The notes under the pieces: generated by a model
Seen by the model: only the letters and a program-made list of their open reading frames with translations
The model's database searches: none
Told to the model about the DNA's origin: nothing
Shown here: in pieces, positions 9,332 to 17,494 of the stretch
How the letters are laid out: every line of letters starts with the position of its first letter
Numbering within the stretch: the stretch's first letter is position 1
Translations under genes and position numbers: made by a program
Source of the DNA: Bacillus sp. BGMRC 2118
GTDB lineage: Bacteria > Bacillota > Bacilli > Bacillales > SA4
Direction: 5' to 3'
DNA length: 64,000 nucleotides
Assembly: GCA_008364785.1 (NCBI GenBank)
Contig: VTTJ01000007.1
Coordinates: 62,001 to 126,000 of the forward strand

Positions 9332-10012
9332 ATGAAACGAATTTTAATAATCGAAGATGAGAAGAATATTACTCGCTTTTTAGAACTTGAGCTGCGGTAT
9401 GAAGGGTATGAAGTAGAAACTGCAGACAATGGCCGAACTGGTTTGACGAAAGCACTTGAAACTGAATGGGATTGCATTTTACTAGATTTGATGCTTCCAG
9501 AGTTAAATGGTGTAGAAGTGTGCAGGAGAATTCGAAGTGTCAAAGCAACACCTATTATAATGATTACTGCACGAGATAGTGTGATGGATAAAGTATCTGG
9601 TTTGGATAGTGGTGCCGATGATTATATTGCCAAACCCTTTGCAATTGAAGAATTACTTGCTAGATTAAGAGCTTTGCTAAGGCGTTCACAACCAATGAAT
9701 CATGAACTGACTGAAGAGATTGTAAGTTACCGGAACTTAACACTTGAAGTGCAGGGTAGACAAGTGAAGAAAGACGGGGAGATCATTGATTTAACAAAGA
9801 GAGAATACGAATTGTTATACGTATTAATGGTTAATCAAAATATCGTGATGTCCCGCGAAACATTGTTGAATAAAGTGTGGGGTTATGAAACTGAAGTGGA
9901 GACAAATGTGGTAGATGTGTATATTCGTTATCTTCGTCATAAGCTAGATTCGATTGAAGAAGACAGCTATATACAAACGGTACGTGGGACTGGCTATGTG
10001 ATGCGCACATGA
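9332..10012 (+). CDS. arlR: ArlR-like OmpR-family response regulator
   Basis: 226 aa. The receiver domain has acidic residues EDE near the start, the phospho-acceptor D52 (LLDLMLP), T in MITA and K in AKPF. The C-terminal winged-helix DNA-binding domain ends [20 protein letters not shown] and [10 protein letters not shown], a stretch very close to the ArlR regulator of staphylococci and less like CssR, the usual HtrA regulator. It overlaps the kinase gene by four bases, so the two are co-transcribed. The ATG lacks a strong ribosome-binding site. Confidence 0.85.
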   Translation: MKRILIIEDEKNITRFLELELRYEGYEVETADNGRTGLTKALETEWDCILLDLMLPELNGVEVCRRIRSVKATPIIMITARDSVMDKVSGLDSGADDYIAKPFAIEELLARLRALLRRSQPMNHELTEEIVSYRNLTLEVQGRQVKKDGEIIDLTKREYELLYVLMVNQNIVMSRETLLNKVWGYETEVETNVVDVYIRYLRHKLDSIEEDSYIQTVRGTGYVMRT

Positions 10013-11406
10013 ATAAGCTCGTACGATATTTTCGCAATGTACCACTGCGGTGGAGGCTAACTTTTTCTTCTTCAGTATTAATGTTTATTACATTCCTCGT
10101 TTTTAGCTTTGTACAATATGAACTTCTTTATAGTTGGCTTTTATCACAGGAAAAAGAAGCCGTACTGAAAACGAAGGAAGAAGTAGCGGCCTATTACGAA
10201 CAAGCGAATAGACCCTTTCAAGAAATAAATCGTAATGATATGGAAACACTTTTGTTGAAACTAAACGATCGCCATCAACTTATTCGGATTTTGGATATTC
10301 ATCAAGACTTAATGATCTCTGTATCCAATGAATTTCCAAAGAAGCTATCCATTGCTAATTACCCTTCTCGAGAAGGTATTGAGGAACTTCGAATTGACGG
10401 TGAACATTATATTGTTACGTGGGAGCACATTCAAACTCGCACCTTTCAGGGAACGGTTGAGGTAGTAAGAAATTTAACTACTTTTCATGAAGTTACAAAA
10501 ATAATTTTTTTCATTACGATAGGATTTGCCATCGCAACACTAATCATCAGTGTGCTTAGTGGAATACTGATATCAAGGCAATACATAACTCCGTTAAAAG
10601 AGTTGAATCATGCCATGATAAAAATTAAAGATGAAGGGTTTCAAACACGTGTGAAAGAAATGAAGCTTCATGATGAAGTAACAGAACTGACCCGAATCTT
10701 TAATGGAATGATGGATACGGTGGAAGACACCATTAATCAACAAAAACAATTTATCGAAGATGCTTCCCACGAGCTCCGAACCCCAATTGCTGTATTGGAA
10801 GGACATTTATCAATGTTAAACAGATGGGGAAAAAATGATGCAGCCGTTTTAGATGAGTCACTGGAAGCAAGTATGCAAGAGGTGACTAGGCTACGTAAAC
10901 TAGTACTAGAGTTGCTGGAGTTAACTCGCTCTGAAACCATTACTCCATCTGATGCTGAGCCAATTATCGTATCAGAAATTATTGAACAATTAACAAAGAA
11001 CGTAGCTGTATTGCATCCTAAATTTGAACTAACCTTTAAAGACATTACTACTGAACAAGCAAGAGTTAGTATTTCCAGGCACCATCTTGAACAAATCATT
11101 ATGATCTTGCTGGATAATGCAGTGAAATATTCTGGTAGCAACAAAACGATCGATGTACTCGTTGCGAATAGAAATCATGAAGTAATCATTGAGGTAAAAG
11201 ATAACGGGATTGGAATTCCGAGTGAAGAGTTAGATAAAGTGTTCAATCGCTTCTATCGAGTTGATAAAGCGAGAAGTAGAGAAGGAGGAGGAACTGGTTT
11301 GGGCTTGGCTATTGCCAAACGACTTGTAGAGAAGTACAACGGTGAGATTACGGTAACAAGTCAGGAACAAAAAGGAACAACTTTTGAAATTAAATTAAAG
11401 ACATAA
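10009..11406 (+). CDS. arlS: ArlS-like sensor histidine kinase
   Basis: 465 aa. It has two membrane segments (about residues 17-40 and 165-187) around an extracellular sensor of about 120 residues. HAMP (about 188-240), HisKA with H254 (DASHELRTP) and HATPase ([24 protein letters not shown]) follow. The segment [13 protein letters not shown] after the phospho-histidine is characteristic of ArlS. It starts within the last codons of arlR. The ligand sensed is unknown; placement after htrA suggests envelope conditions. Confidence 0.85.
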   Translation: MNKLVRYFRNVPLRWRLTFSSSVLMFITFLVFSFVQYELLYSWLLSQEKEAVLKTKEEVAAYYEQANRPFQEINRNDMETLLLKLNDRHQLIRILDIHQDLMISVSNEFPKKLSIANYPSREGIEELRIDGEHYIVTWEHIQTRTFQGTVEVVRNLTTFHEVTKIIFFITIGFAIATLIISVLSGILISRQYITPLKELNHAMIKIKDEGFQTRVKEMKLHDEVTELTRIFNGMMDTVEDTINQQKQFIEDASHELRTPIAVLEGHLSMLNRWGKNDAAVLDESLEASMQEVTRLRKLVLELLELTRSETITPSDAEPIIVSEIIEQLTKNVAVLHPKFELTFKDITTEQARVSISRHHLEQIIMILLDNAVKYSGSNKTIDVLVANRNHEVIIEVKDNGIGIPSEELDKVFNRFYRVDKARSREGGGTGLGLAIAKRLVEKYNGEITVTSQEQKGTTFEIKLKT

Positions 11407-11413
11407 ATGACAT

Positions 11414-11446
11414 GAAAAGCATTGGACCTGTTCCAATGCTTTTCGT
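11414..11446. terminator. Inverted repeat, probable bidirectional terminator
   Basis: Perfect 13-bp stem, GAAAAGCATTGGA (11414-11426) with its complement at 11432-11444, between convergent arlS and the coat gene. Confidence 0.65.
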
Positions 11447-11456
11447 TGCTTACTCC

Positions 11457-11933
11457 TTACATAGATAGTGCTTTATGTGCAAGAGTTACATCTTGCTCTA
11501 GAAGTGTTCTTAAGTCATAGGCAGGATATAACCCTTTTTTGTACATGTACATAAAAATTTGTTCGTGAAGCTTGGTCATCACGTTAAGCTGTTTGGTTAA
11601 GATGACACGTAATTGAGGAGAAGCTGTTTCAGTTATGGCAACAGCGTAGTTACGTACACCGGACTTTGTGAATGCTAATAGATCTCCAGAATGGAATCCA
11701 TTGTCATTGCGATAATCATTTGAATCACCAGGCTTCGGTGCATATGGATAAAAATACATAAGTTCTTTTAAACTAGTCTCCAGTTCATGAATCGACTTCG
11801 TGTAAATCCCCTTTAATTCTGTATCTTCAATCTCTTTTATTCCTTTCTTTAACTTCATTAGCCCAATTGAATTAAAAGCCGTTATCTCATGTAGTTCAAG
11901 AGTTTCATGCCATGCCAATGTTTTTTGTTCCAC
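11457..11933 (-). CDS. CotF-family spore coat protein
   Basis: 158 aa with a GTG start at 11931-11933 and AAGGAG ten bases upstream. The C-terminal half carries the CotF-domain pattern LHEQIFMYMYKKGLYPAYDL with a following LLEQDVTLAHKAL. These four-helix proteins occur in the coat of Bacillus spores. The N-terminal half is also helical with a histidine-rich start (WHETLELHE). It is transcribed alone. A possible sporulation-type minus-10 element lies just upstream. The family match is good; the exact coat role is unknown. Confidence 0.8.
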   Translation of the reverse strand: MEQKTLAWHETLELHEITAFNSIGLMKLKKGIKEIEDTELKGIYTKSIHELETSLKELMYFYPYAPKPGDSNDYRNDNGFHSGDLLAFTKSGVRNYAVAITETASPQLRVILTKQLNVMTKLHEQIFMYMYKKGLYPAYDLRTLLEQDVTLAHKALSM

Positions 11934-11964
11934 TCACTTCCATCTCCTTATTGGTTGTTACAGA

Positions 11965-11975
11965 CATAATCTATG
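11965..11975 (-). promoter_or_regulatory. Possible sporulation-type (sigma-K/E) minus-10 element
   Basis: On the minus strand CATAGATTATG fits the CATAnnnTA minus-10 of late mother-cell promoters and lies about 35 bases before the coat gene. No well-spaced AC minus-35 is seen, so the call is weak. Confidence 0.25.
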
Positions 11976-12250
11976 AGATTGTAATATGTTTGGAAGCTTA
12001 CTCTATAAAAAATGGGCGTTTATATCCTAGAGGATGAGGGTATGTAAATTAATATTTTAATCAAATGTAAATGTAAGAATGTTACTGATTTTGCATATTG
12101 TCCGCCTTGTTTTGTGAGTTTTAATCATTATTTTACAATATCATGACGATACCGTTACAATGGTCACTTTACAAAGAATATCTCCGAAGCTTATATAGAC
12201 AAGGCAGCATAGAAGAAAAGTTTAGTAATCAAATTGTCTACTGCAGAATG
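11976..12250. other. Intergenic region without a gene
   Basis: Divergent intergenic stretch between the coat and acyltransferase genes. No coding frame is supportable. Three YTTACAA-like heptamers (12132, 12154, 12168) are irregularly spaced and may be chance in AT-rich DNA. Confidence 0.5.
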
Positions 12251-12261
12251 TGGAGGTCACC

Positions 12262-13293
12262 ATGAATAAAAGAGATGCCTATTATGATAACGCGAAGTTT
12301 CTATTAGTTTTCTTAGTTGTATTTGGTCACTTTATCCAATCTTATATTCACGATAATAAGTTAGTATTAACGTTATATAACACCATTTACTTGTTTCATA
12401 TGCCAGCCTTTATTCTCATCTCCGGTTATTTTGCAAAGGGGTTTAAGAAAGAAGGTTACTTGAGAAACGTAGCGAAAAAGTTAATAGTACCGTATTTACT
12501 ATTTCAAGGAATTTACTCGTTTTTTTACTATTTTATTCAAGGTAAAGAAGTGTCTTCTATTAATCCTTTAGATCCACATTGGTCACTATGGTTTTTAATA
12601 AGTTTGTTTTTCTGGAATGCAATGTTGTATGGCTATACGAAGTTAAAGACTGGATGGGCAATATTCATAGCTATCCTATTAGGAGTTTTGATTGGGTATG
12701 TAAATGAAGTAAATTCTTTTTTAAGTCTGTCTCGCACTTTCGTATTTTTCCCACTATTTTTGGTAGGATACTATTTAAATAGAGAACAATTTATAAAAAT
12801 ACGAGAAACGAAGATTAAGATTTTCTCTGGAAGTGTTTTAATGATTACATTTATTTTCTTTTACTTTCATACAGGGTTTGAGCATCAATGGCTATTTGGA
12901 TCAAAACCATATGAAGTTTTGGAGGCTTATGGTTTAACAGGTGCTTTAACTAGAATTGGTGTATATGCACTTTCATTTTTAACAACTATGAGCTTTTTAG
13001 CATTAGTGCCTTCTCGGAATATGTTCTTTACAAAGTGGGGAACGAGAACATTATATGTATATTTACTGCATGGCTTTTTCATTAAGTTGTTTAGAAACAG
13101 CAGTTTAGTCGATGTACTAAAAGAATCAGAACAGATATTGATCCTGTCCATTGCCTCACTTCTGTTAACAATCATACTCTCAAGCGATCTAATTAAAACA
13201 GCAACGCAGCCAATTATAGAAATGAAGGCATCTGCGCTAAAGAGATGGACCGACCGATTACAAAGAGAACATGAATGGTTACAAAACCGATAG
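12262..13293 (+). CDS. Acyltransferase 3 family membrane protein
   Basis: 343 aa from the ATG at 12262 (GGAGGT at 12252-12257); an in-frame GTG at 12250 overlaps that site. It opens RDAYYDNAKFLLVFLVVFGHF, the acyltransferase 3 signature with a catalytic-type histidine, followed by about ten membrane segments. Members move acetyl or other acyl groups onto sugars of envelope polymers, or fucose and exopolysaccharide units. It is transcribed alone, so the acceptor is unknown. The C-terminus is a charged cytosolic tail. Confidence 0.8.
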   Translation: MNKRDAYYDNAKFLLVFLVVFGHFIQSYIHDNKLVLTLYNTIYLFHMPAFILISGYFAKGFKKEGYLRNVAKKLIVPYLLFQGIYSFFYYFIQGKEVSSINPLDPHWSLWFLISLFFWNAMLYGYTKLKTGWAIFIAILLGVLIGYVNEVNSFLSLSRTFVFFPLFLVGYYLNREQFIKIRETKIKIFSGSVLMITFIFFYFHTGFEHQWLFGSKPYEVLEAYGLTGALTRIGVYALSFLTTMSFLALVPSRNMFFTKWGTRTLYVYLLHGFFIKLFRNSSLVDVLKESEQILILSIASLLLTIILSSDLIKTATQPIIEMKASALKRWTDRLQREHEWLQNR

Positions 13294-13359
13294 AATACAA
13301 AAATGTTAGTTGTGTTTTTGTTTGTGTAGCAAGTATTGAAACGAGTGCGTTTTTTCGAC

Positions 13360-13394
13360 AAAATTCGAGTGGTGCCTGGCACCGCTCGAATTTT
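13360..13394. repeat. Long hairpin centred on GGTGCCTGGCACC
   Basis: AAAATTCGAG and GGTGCC (13360-13376) face GGCACC and CTCGAATTTT (13378-13394), with one G-T wobble. It lies 66 bp after the acyltransferase gene and could act as its terminator. From memory, GGTGCCTGGCACC palindromes are common between genes in Bacillus; that is not checked here. Confidence 0.6.
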
Positions 13395-13468
13395 CTTGTG
13401 CACCAAAAGTGAAACGAACGTGAATATGTGCTAAATTAACTAATATTAGATTTTTTTGAGGTGACTCT

Positions 13469-14737
13469 ATGGTTGAGATTAGAAAACCAATTCCTGTGGA
13501 GGAAGCGGTTCGTCGTGTCATGAAATTTGCAAATAATGGAGAAATTGAAATAGTACCAATATATAATGCATATGGACGTTATCTGGCGGAGGACTTAGTG
13601 GCAACCCATCATGTACCGCCATTTGATCGTTCACCATATGATGGCTTTGCTATTCGAGCAGTGGATAGTAAAGGTGCAAACTTAAATCATTCTGTAGAAT
13701 TTGAAGTGATTGAGGAAATAGGAGCTGGTTCTGTTGCGGAAAAGGATGTCTTGCCTTTCCAAGCAGTACGAATTATGACTGGTGCACAAATGCCAAAAGG
13801 CTGCAATGCTGTTGTTATGCTTGAATTAGCCAAGGAAACGATGCGTGATGGTAAGAAATACATGTCTATTAAGCGTCCGTTTGAGCCGGGAGATAATATT
13901 TCTTTTGAAGGTGAAGATTCAAAGAAAGGTACAGTGCTTGTCGAAAAGGGAGTGAAAGTTAATCCTGGAATACAAGCGCTCCTTGCAACATTTGGATATG
14001 CGAATGTGAAGGTAGGGAGAAAACCTAAAATAGGTGTGTTTGCAACGGGAACTGAGTTATTGGATGTAGCGGAGAGTCTGGAACCAGGAAAAATTCGAAA
14101 TAGCAATTCATTTATGATATGTGCCCAAATCGAAAGAAGCGGAGCTAATGCTCACTATTTAGGAATGCTACCAGATGACTTTAACTTTTGTTATGACAAG
14201 GTCAAAAATGCTCTTCATGAAGTAGATATGCTCATTACAACAGGTGGGGTATCTGTCGGAGATTATGACTACTTGCCTGAAATTTATGAAAAATTAGGTG
14301 CAAACGTCTTATTTAACAAAGTTGCAATGAGACCTGGCAGTGTAACGACAGTAGCGGAGTTGAATGGGAAATTATTATTTGGTTTATCAGGGAATCCTTC
14401 TGCCTGCTATGTAGGTTTTGAACTTTTTACAAGGCCAGTCATTCAGACGTATTTATTCAATACGAAACCACATCTTCAAAAAGTACATGCTACATTAAAA
14501 GCAAATTATCCGAAACCGAATCCCTTTACCCGTTTTGTTCGTAGTCGCCTTGAGTTTGCAAACGGCCAGTTATTAGTAGCTCCTAGCGGGTTTGATAAAT
14601 CAAATGCTGTATCTTCCTTAGCAACAGCAAATGCCCTCATGGTATTGCCTGGAGGTACTAGAGGATTTGAAGCAGGCAGCCAAGTAGATGTATTATTATT
14701 AGAAGAGAACGAAGGAAGTGAATGGCCTTGGGGCTAA
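13469..14737 (+). CDS. moeA: Molybdopterin molybdenumtransferase MoeA
   Basis: 422 aa; GAGGTGA precedes the ATG. MoeA inserts molybdate into adenylated molybdopterin. Visible family features: the N-terminal PFDRSPYDGFAI, IMTGAQMPKGCNAVVMLE, and the MoCF-like core TGGVSVGDYDYL with GLSGNPSACYVGFEL, followed by the C-terminal domain IV. It is the first gene of a moeA-mobB-moaE-moaD cluster with overlapping ends. moaA is at 39.1-40.1 kb; moaC and mogA are not in the window. Confidence 0.95.
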   Translation: MVEIRKPIPVEEAVRRVMKFANNGEIEIVPIYNAYGRYLAEDLVATHHVPPFDRSPYDGFAIRAVDSKGANLNHSVEFEVIEEIGAGSVAEKDVLPFQAVRIMTGAQMPKGCNAVVMLELAKETMRDGKKYMSIKRPFEPGDNISFEGEDSKKGTVLVEKGVKVNPGIQALLATFGYANVKVGRKPKIGVFATGTELLDVAESLEPGKIRNSNSFMICAQIERSGANAHYLGMLPDDFNFCYDKVKNALHEVDMLITTGGVSVGDYDYLPEIYEKLGANVLFNKVAMRPGSVTTVAELNGKLLFGLSGNPSACYVGFELFTRPVIQTYLFNTKPHLQKVHATLKANYPKPNPFTRFVRSRLEFANGQLLVAPSGFDKSNAVSSLATANALMVLPGGTRGFEAGSQVDVLLLEENEGSEWPWG

Positions 14738-15228
14738 ACGTCCTCCAAATAGTAGGCTATCAAAATAGTGGGAAAACAACTCTTGTCACGAATCTCATTC
14801 GTAAACTGACTGAAGAGGGGTACAAGGTTGGAACCATTAAGCACCATGGTCATGGTGGAAAACCTGAAATTAGTGACCAAGGAAAAGATACTGAGCAGCA
14901 TCGCATCGCAGGGGCTTCTATTGTTACGGTAGAGGGTGAAGGCACAATCTCACTTACTGCTGATGCTAATTTGACACTAGACAAAATACTGGCTATATAT
15001 GAACTCTTACCTTTAGATATTGTGCTTGTTGAGGGATATAAAAACGAACACTACCCAAAAGTCGTCCTGCTTCGAAATATGGATGATTTAGGTTTGCTTT
15101 CAAACCTTGACAACATAAAGGCAATTATAGCAATAGAGCCAATTGAACAGATGAAGTATCCGTATTTTACGAGAAATGAAGAAGCAGCATACTTACACTT
15201 TATAATGAATGCTGTGAGAGGAAAATGA
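14722..15228 (+). CDS. mobB: Molybdopterin-guanine dinucleotide biosynthesis GTPase MobB
   Basis: 168 aa. The P-loop is GYQNSGKTTL at about residues 12-21; KHHGHGG and EGYKNEHYPK are typical MobB stretches. It binds GTP and helps MobA attach GMP to form the MGD form of the cofactor. It overlaps the end of moeA by 16 bases and uses GAAGGAAGTGA in moeA as ribosome-binding site, so the genes are translationally linked. The FdhF-type enzyme at 43.3 kb would need MGD. Confidence 0.92.
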   Translation: MALGLNVLQIVGYQNSGKTTLVTNLIRKLTEEGYKVGTIKHHGHGGKPEISDQGKDTEQHRIAGASIVTVEGEGTISLTADANLTLDKILAIYELLPLDIVLVEGYKNEHYPKVVLLRNMDDLGLLSNLDNIKAIIAIEPIEQMKYPYFTRNEEAAYLHFIMNAVRGK

Positions 15229-15704
15229 AAATGGAACAAAAACGTTTTGAAGTAATAAATGAACCGATACACACACAATCAATTATTGACAAAGTGACAG
15301 ACCGAAATGCTGGTGCGATTACAACATTTATCGGTACAGTTCGTGAATTAACAAAAGGAAAGAAAACACTGTACTTACAGTATGAATCATATGTACCAAT
15401 GGCAGAGAAGAAACTTGAACAAATTGGAGCAGAGATTCAAGAGAAATGGACAGATGCTAAGGTTGCCATTACACACCGAATTGGCAGATTAGATATATCT
15501 GATATTGCCGTAGTGATTGCTGTCTCCACTCCACATCGTACAGATGCGTATGAAGCGAATGAATATGCAATTGAACGCATTAAGGAAATTGTACCGATAT
15601 GGAAAAAGGAACATTGGGAAGATGGAGAAATGTGGATTGGTGATCAACGCGAAACGAAAGCTTATCCAAAAGGACATCCAGAGGAGGAAGACATCATTGA
15701 TTAA
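15225..15704 (+). CDS. moaE: Molybdopterin synthase catalytic subunit MoaE
   Basis: 159 aa, starting in an ATGA overlap with mobB. It shows MoaE features: AGAITTFIGTVRE near the N-terminus, HRIGRLDISDIAVVIAVS, and IVPIWKKEHWEDG with the conserved lysine. It converts precursor Z to molybdopterin using sulfur carried on MoaD, which is encoded immediately downstream. Length is normal for Bacillus MoaE. Confidence 0.95.
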   Translation: MKMEQKRFEVINEPIHTQSIIDKVTDRNAGAITTFIGTVRELTKGKKTLYLQYESYVPMAEKKLEQIGAEIQEKWTDAKVAITHRIGRLDISDIAVVIAVSTPHRTDAYEANEYAIERIKEIVPIWKKEHWEDGEMWIGDQRETKAYPKGHPEEEDIID

Positions 15705-15930
15705 TGTGTTATTATTTGCACACTTAAAAGATCAGGTCGGTACTGAACGACTCGTACTAGAAAAAGATAAATTAACAGTTAAAGAACTGCTCTTCCATCT
15801 GCAGGACAAGTACTCATTAACAAATACCGAGAATGTCATGGTAGCAGTAAACGAAGAATATTCTGTAGAAGATGATGTCATCAAAGCTGGCGATACTGTT
15901 GCACTTATTCCTCCTGTAAGTGGAGGGTGA
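15697..15930 (+). CDS. moaD: Molybdopterin synthase sulfur carrier subunit MoaD
   Basis: 77 aa from TTG at 15697, chosen because GGAGG (15683-15687) is nine bases upstream; it overlaps moaE by eight bases. It is a ubiquitin-like (ThiS/MoaD) fold ending in PPVSGG, the C-terminal diglycine that is thiocarboxylated to carry sulfur. A GTG at 15706 is a possible alternative start. A terminator follows. Confidence 0.92.
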   Translation: MINVLLFAHLKDQVGTERLVLEKDKLTVKELLFHLQDKYSLTNTENVMVAVNEEYSVEDDVIKAGDTVALIPPVSGG

Positions 15931-15937
15931 TTTGGAG

Positions 15938-15964
15938 AAGCACTTATTAATAAGTGCTTTTTCT
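15938..15964 (+). terminator. Intrinsic terminator of the moeA-moaD operon
   Basis: AAGCACTTATT and its complement AATAAGTGCTT (15938-15959) are directly followed by TTTCTTG. Confidence 0.8.
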
Positions 15965-16026
15965 TGTTTTACTACCTGTTTTACTGTGATAAGATGTTAA
16001 AAAATGGGTAAATGGGGTCGGGGGAA

Positions 16027-16794
16027 ATGAAAATAATAGAATTTCAAAAAACGATTGAACAATTATTTGGAGAAGATTTATTAAATGAATTTCATGATGA
16101 CTTTGGGTATACAAATACTTCAAATACTAGTATTACTAAAGTTGGGTACTCAACAAATCTCTCACTAGAGGTAATTGAGCGTGCCGCAAAAGAAAAGGTG
16201 AGTTTGTTAGTTACTCACCATGATGCATGGGACTTTATTTATGGTTTACGTGAGGCTTGTGTTAGTAAGCTTAAGGAATACAATATTAGTCATTTTTGGA
16301 TACATGGACCACTAGATTATATTGAATTTGGTACCTCTACTGCGTTAATGAGTGTACTAGGTATAGATAATGTATTACGTCACTCCATGTATAGGGAAGG
16401 TGATGTTCCAGGTATCGGAGAGTTTACCGAACCCGTCGATTTTGACATATTGGTTGAACGAATGACAAAAGTATTGGAAGAACCTGTTAGAGCTTGGAAA
16501 AACAATGAAAAGAAAGTTAAGAAGATCGGAATTTTAACAGGAGCAGGGCACTCAACAGACAACATCCGAAAGGCATTTGAAGAAGGCTGTGATACTTACA
16601 TAACAGGAGAAGCGACTCTTTATTCCATTCAATATGCAAGGCATATAGGTGTCAATTTATTAGTCGGTAGTCATACGTTCACCGAAATTTTTGGAGTAGA
16701 AAGCTTAATCTTGAAAATTCAAGAGTTACAACCAAATTTAATGTACATACGGATAGAAGAAGAGCATTTTGAGTTGGACCCATTAGCAAAATGA
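16027..16794 (+). CDS. Nif3-like dinuclear metal-centre protein
   Basis: 255 aa from the ATG at 16027, which has CGGGGGA just upstream; an in-frame ATG at 16012 overlaps that site. NIF3/YqfO-type features include LLVTHHDAWDF near residue 60, with paired histidines, GILTGAGHSTDNIRKAFEEGCDTYITGE, and a C-terminal GSHTFTEIFGVESL with the metal-ligand-like H and E residues. Members bind two metal ions; function is uncertain (a GTP cyclohydrolase-like annotation exists but is unproven). Transcribed alone. Confidence 0.8.
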   Translation: MKIIEFQKTIEQLFGEDLLNEFHDDFGYTNTSNTSITKVGYSTNLSLEVIERAAKEKVSLLVTHHDAWDFIYGLREACVSKLKEYNISHFWIHGPLDYIEFGTSTALMSVLGIDNVLRHSMYREGDVPGIGEFTEPVDFDILVERMTKVLEEPVRAWKNNEKKVKKIGILTGAGHSTDNIRKAFEEGCDTYITGEATLYSIQYARHIGVNLLVGSHTFTEIFGVESLILKIQELQPNLMYIRIEEEHFELDPLAK

Positions 16795-16845
16795 TCGGTT
16801 GGGTCTTATAAAACGTAATCTTAATATAAATGAGGTTTAAATAAT

Positions 16846-17301
16846 ATGATTACAATTCGAAGGTTATCTAAAGATGAAGCCCCTCCTTTGGAATTACTGT
16901 TGGTTGCAGACCCATCAGAGCATATTGTACAAGACTATCTCACAAGAGGGACTTGCTATGTTGCAGAAATCAACAAAGAAATTGTAGGTGTCTATGTATT
17001 AGTAGCAACTCGACCAAAAACGATCGAAATCGTTAACATAGCGGTTTCTGAAAAACATCAAGCCATCGGAATTGGAAAAGCTCTAGTACTACATGCAATT
17101 GAAACAGCAAAAGTAAAAGGATACAAAACAATTGAAATTGGTACTGGAAACTCCAGTATAGGACAACTGGCCTTATATCAAAAGTGTGGTTTTCGCATTC
17201 GAAGTATTGATACTGATTTCTTTGTACGTCATTATAATGAGGAAATCATCGAAAACGGCATCGTATGCGTTGATATGATTAGGTTATCTAAGTACTTATA
17301 A
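16846..17301 (+). CDS. GNAT N-acetyltransferase
   Basis: 151 aa. GNAT fold with motif A VSEKHQAIGIGKALVLHAIETA (acetyl-CoA-binding Q/R-x-x-G-x-G/A region, here QAIGIGKA) and motif B NSSIGQLALYQKCGFR. The start has GAGGTTT upstream. The C-terminal YNEEIIENGIVCVDMIRLSK is common in small Bacillus GNATs. The acceptor is not predictable. Confidence 0.85.
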   Translation: MITIRRLSKDEAPPLELLLVADPSEHIVQDYLTRGTCYVAEINKEIVGVYVLVATRPKTIEIVNIAVSEKHQAIGIGKALVLHAIETAKVKGYKTIEIGTGNSSIGQLALYQKCGFRIRSIDTDFFVRHYNEEIIENGIVCVDMIRLSKYL

Positions 17302-17317
17302 TTGTCAGAATATTCAA

Positions 17318-17343
17318 TTGTAAAGAAATTGTAAGGATTGTGT
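17318..17343 (+). promoter_or_regulatory. Pho-box-like direct repeat upstream of the phosphate transporter
   Basis: TTGTAA at 17318 and 17329 (11-bp period) is followed by TTGTGT at 17338; TTGCAA and CTGTAA lie further on. On the other strand these read TTACAA, close to the TTAACA-type units bound by PhoP. It lies about 160 bp before a Na/Pi transporter gene. Binding by PhoP is inference. Confidence 0.4.
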
Positions 17344-17494
17344 TACATCCATTGCAATACTGTAAAACCCAATGTATGATTCTGTTTGTAAGCAAAAAAT
17401 GTGTCGAGATATGAAAAAGACGCACGAAATAGGATAGATACATACGTCAATGAAAATACTAATTTTATTGACTAGGGGATAAAGGAGTGTAGAG

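Noticed and set aside
9332..11406. Calling the pair CssRS because an HtrA gene is adjacent
   Set aside because: The regulator C-terminus ([14 protein letters not shown]) and kinase segment ([13 protein letters not shown]) fit ArlRS; CssR sequences differ clearly.
12132..12174. Three YTTACAA motifs as a second Pho box
   Set aside because: Spacings of 22 and 14 bp are irregular and the following acyltransferase has no evident phosphate link.
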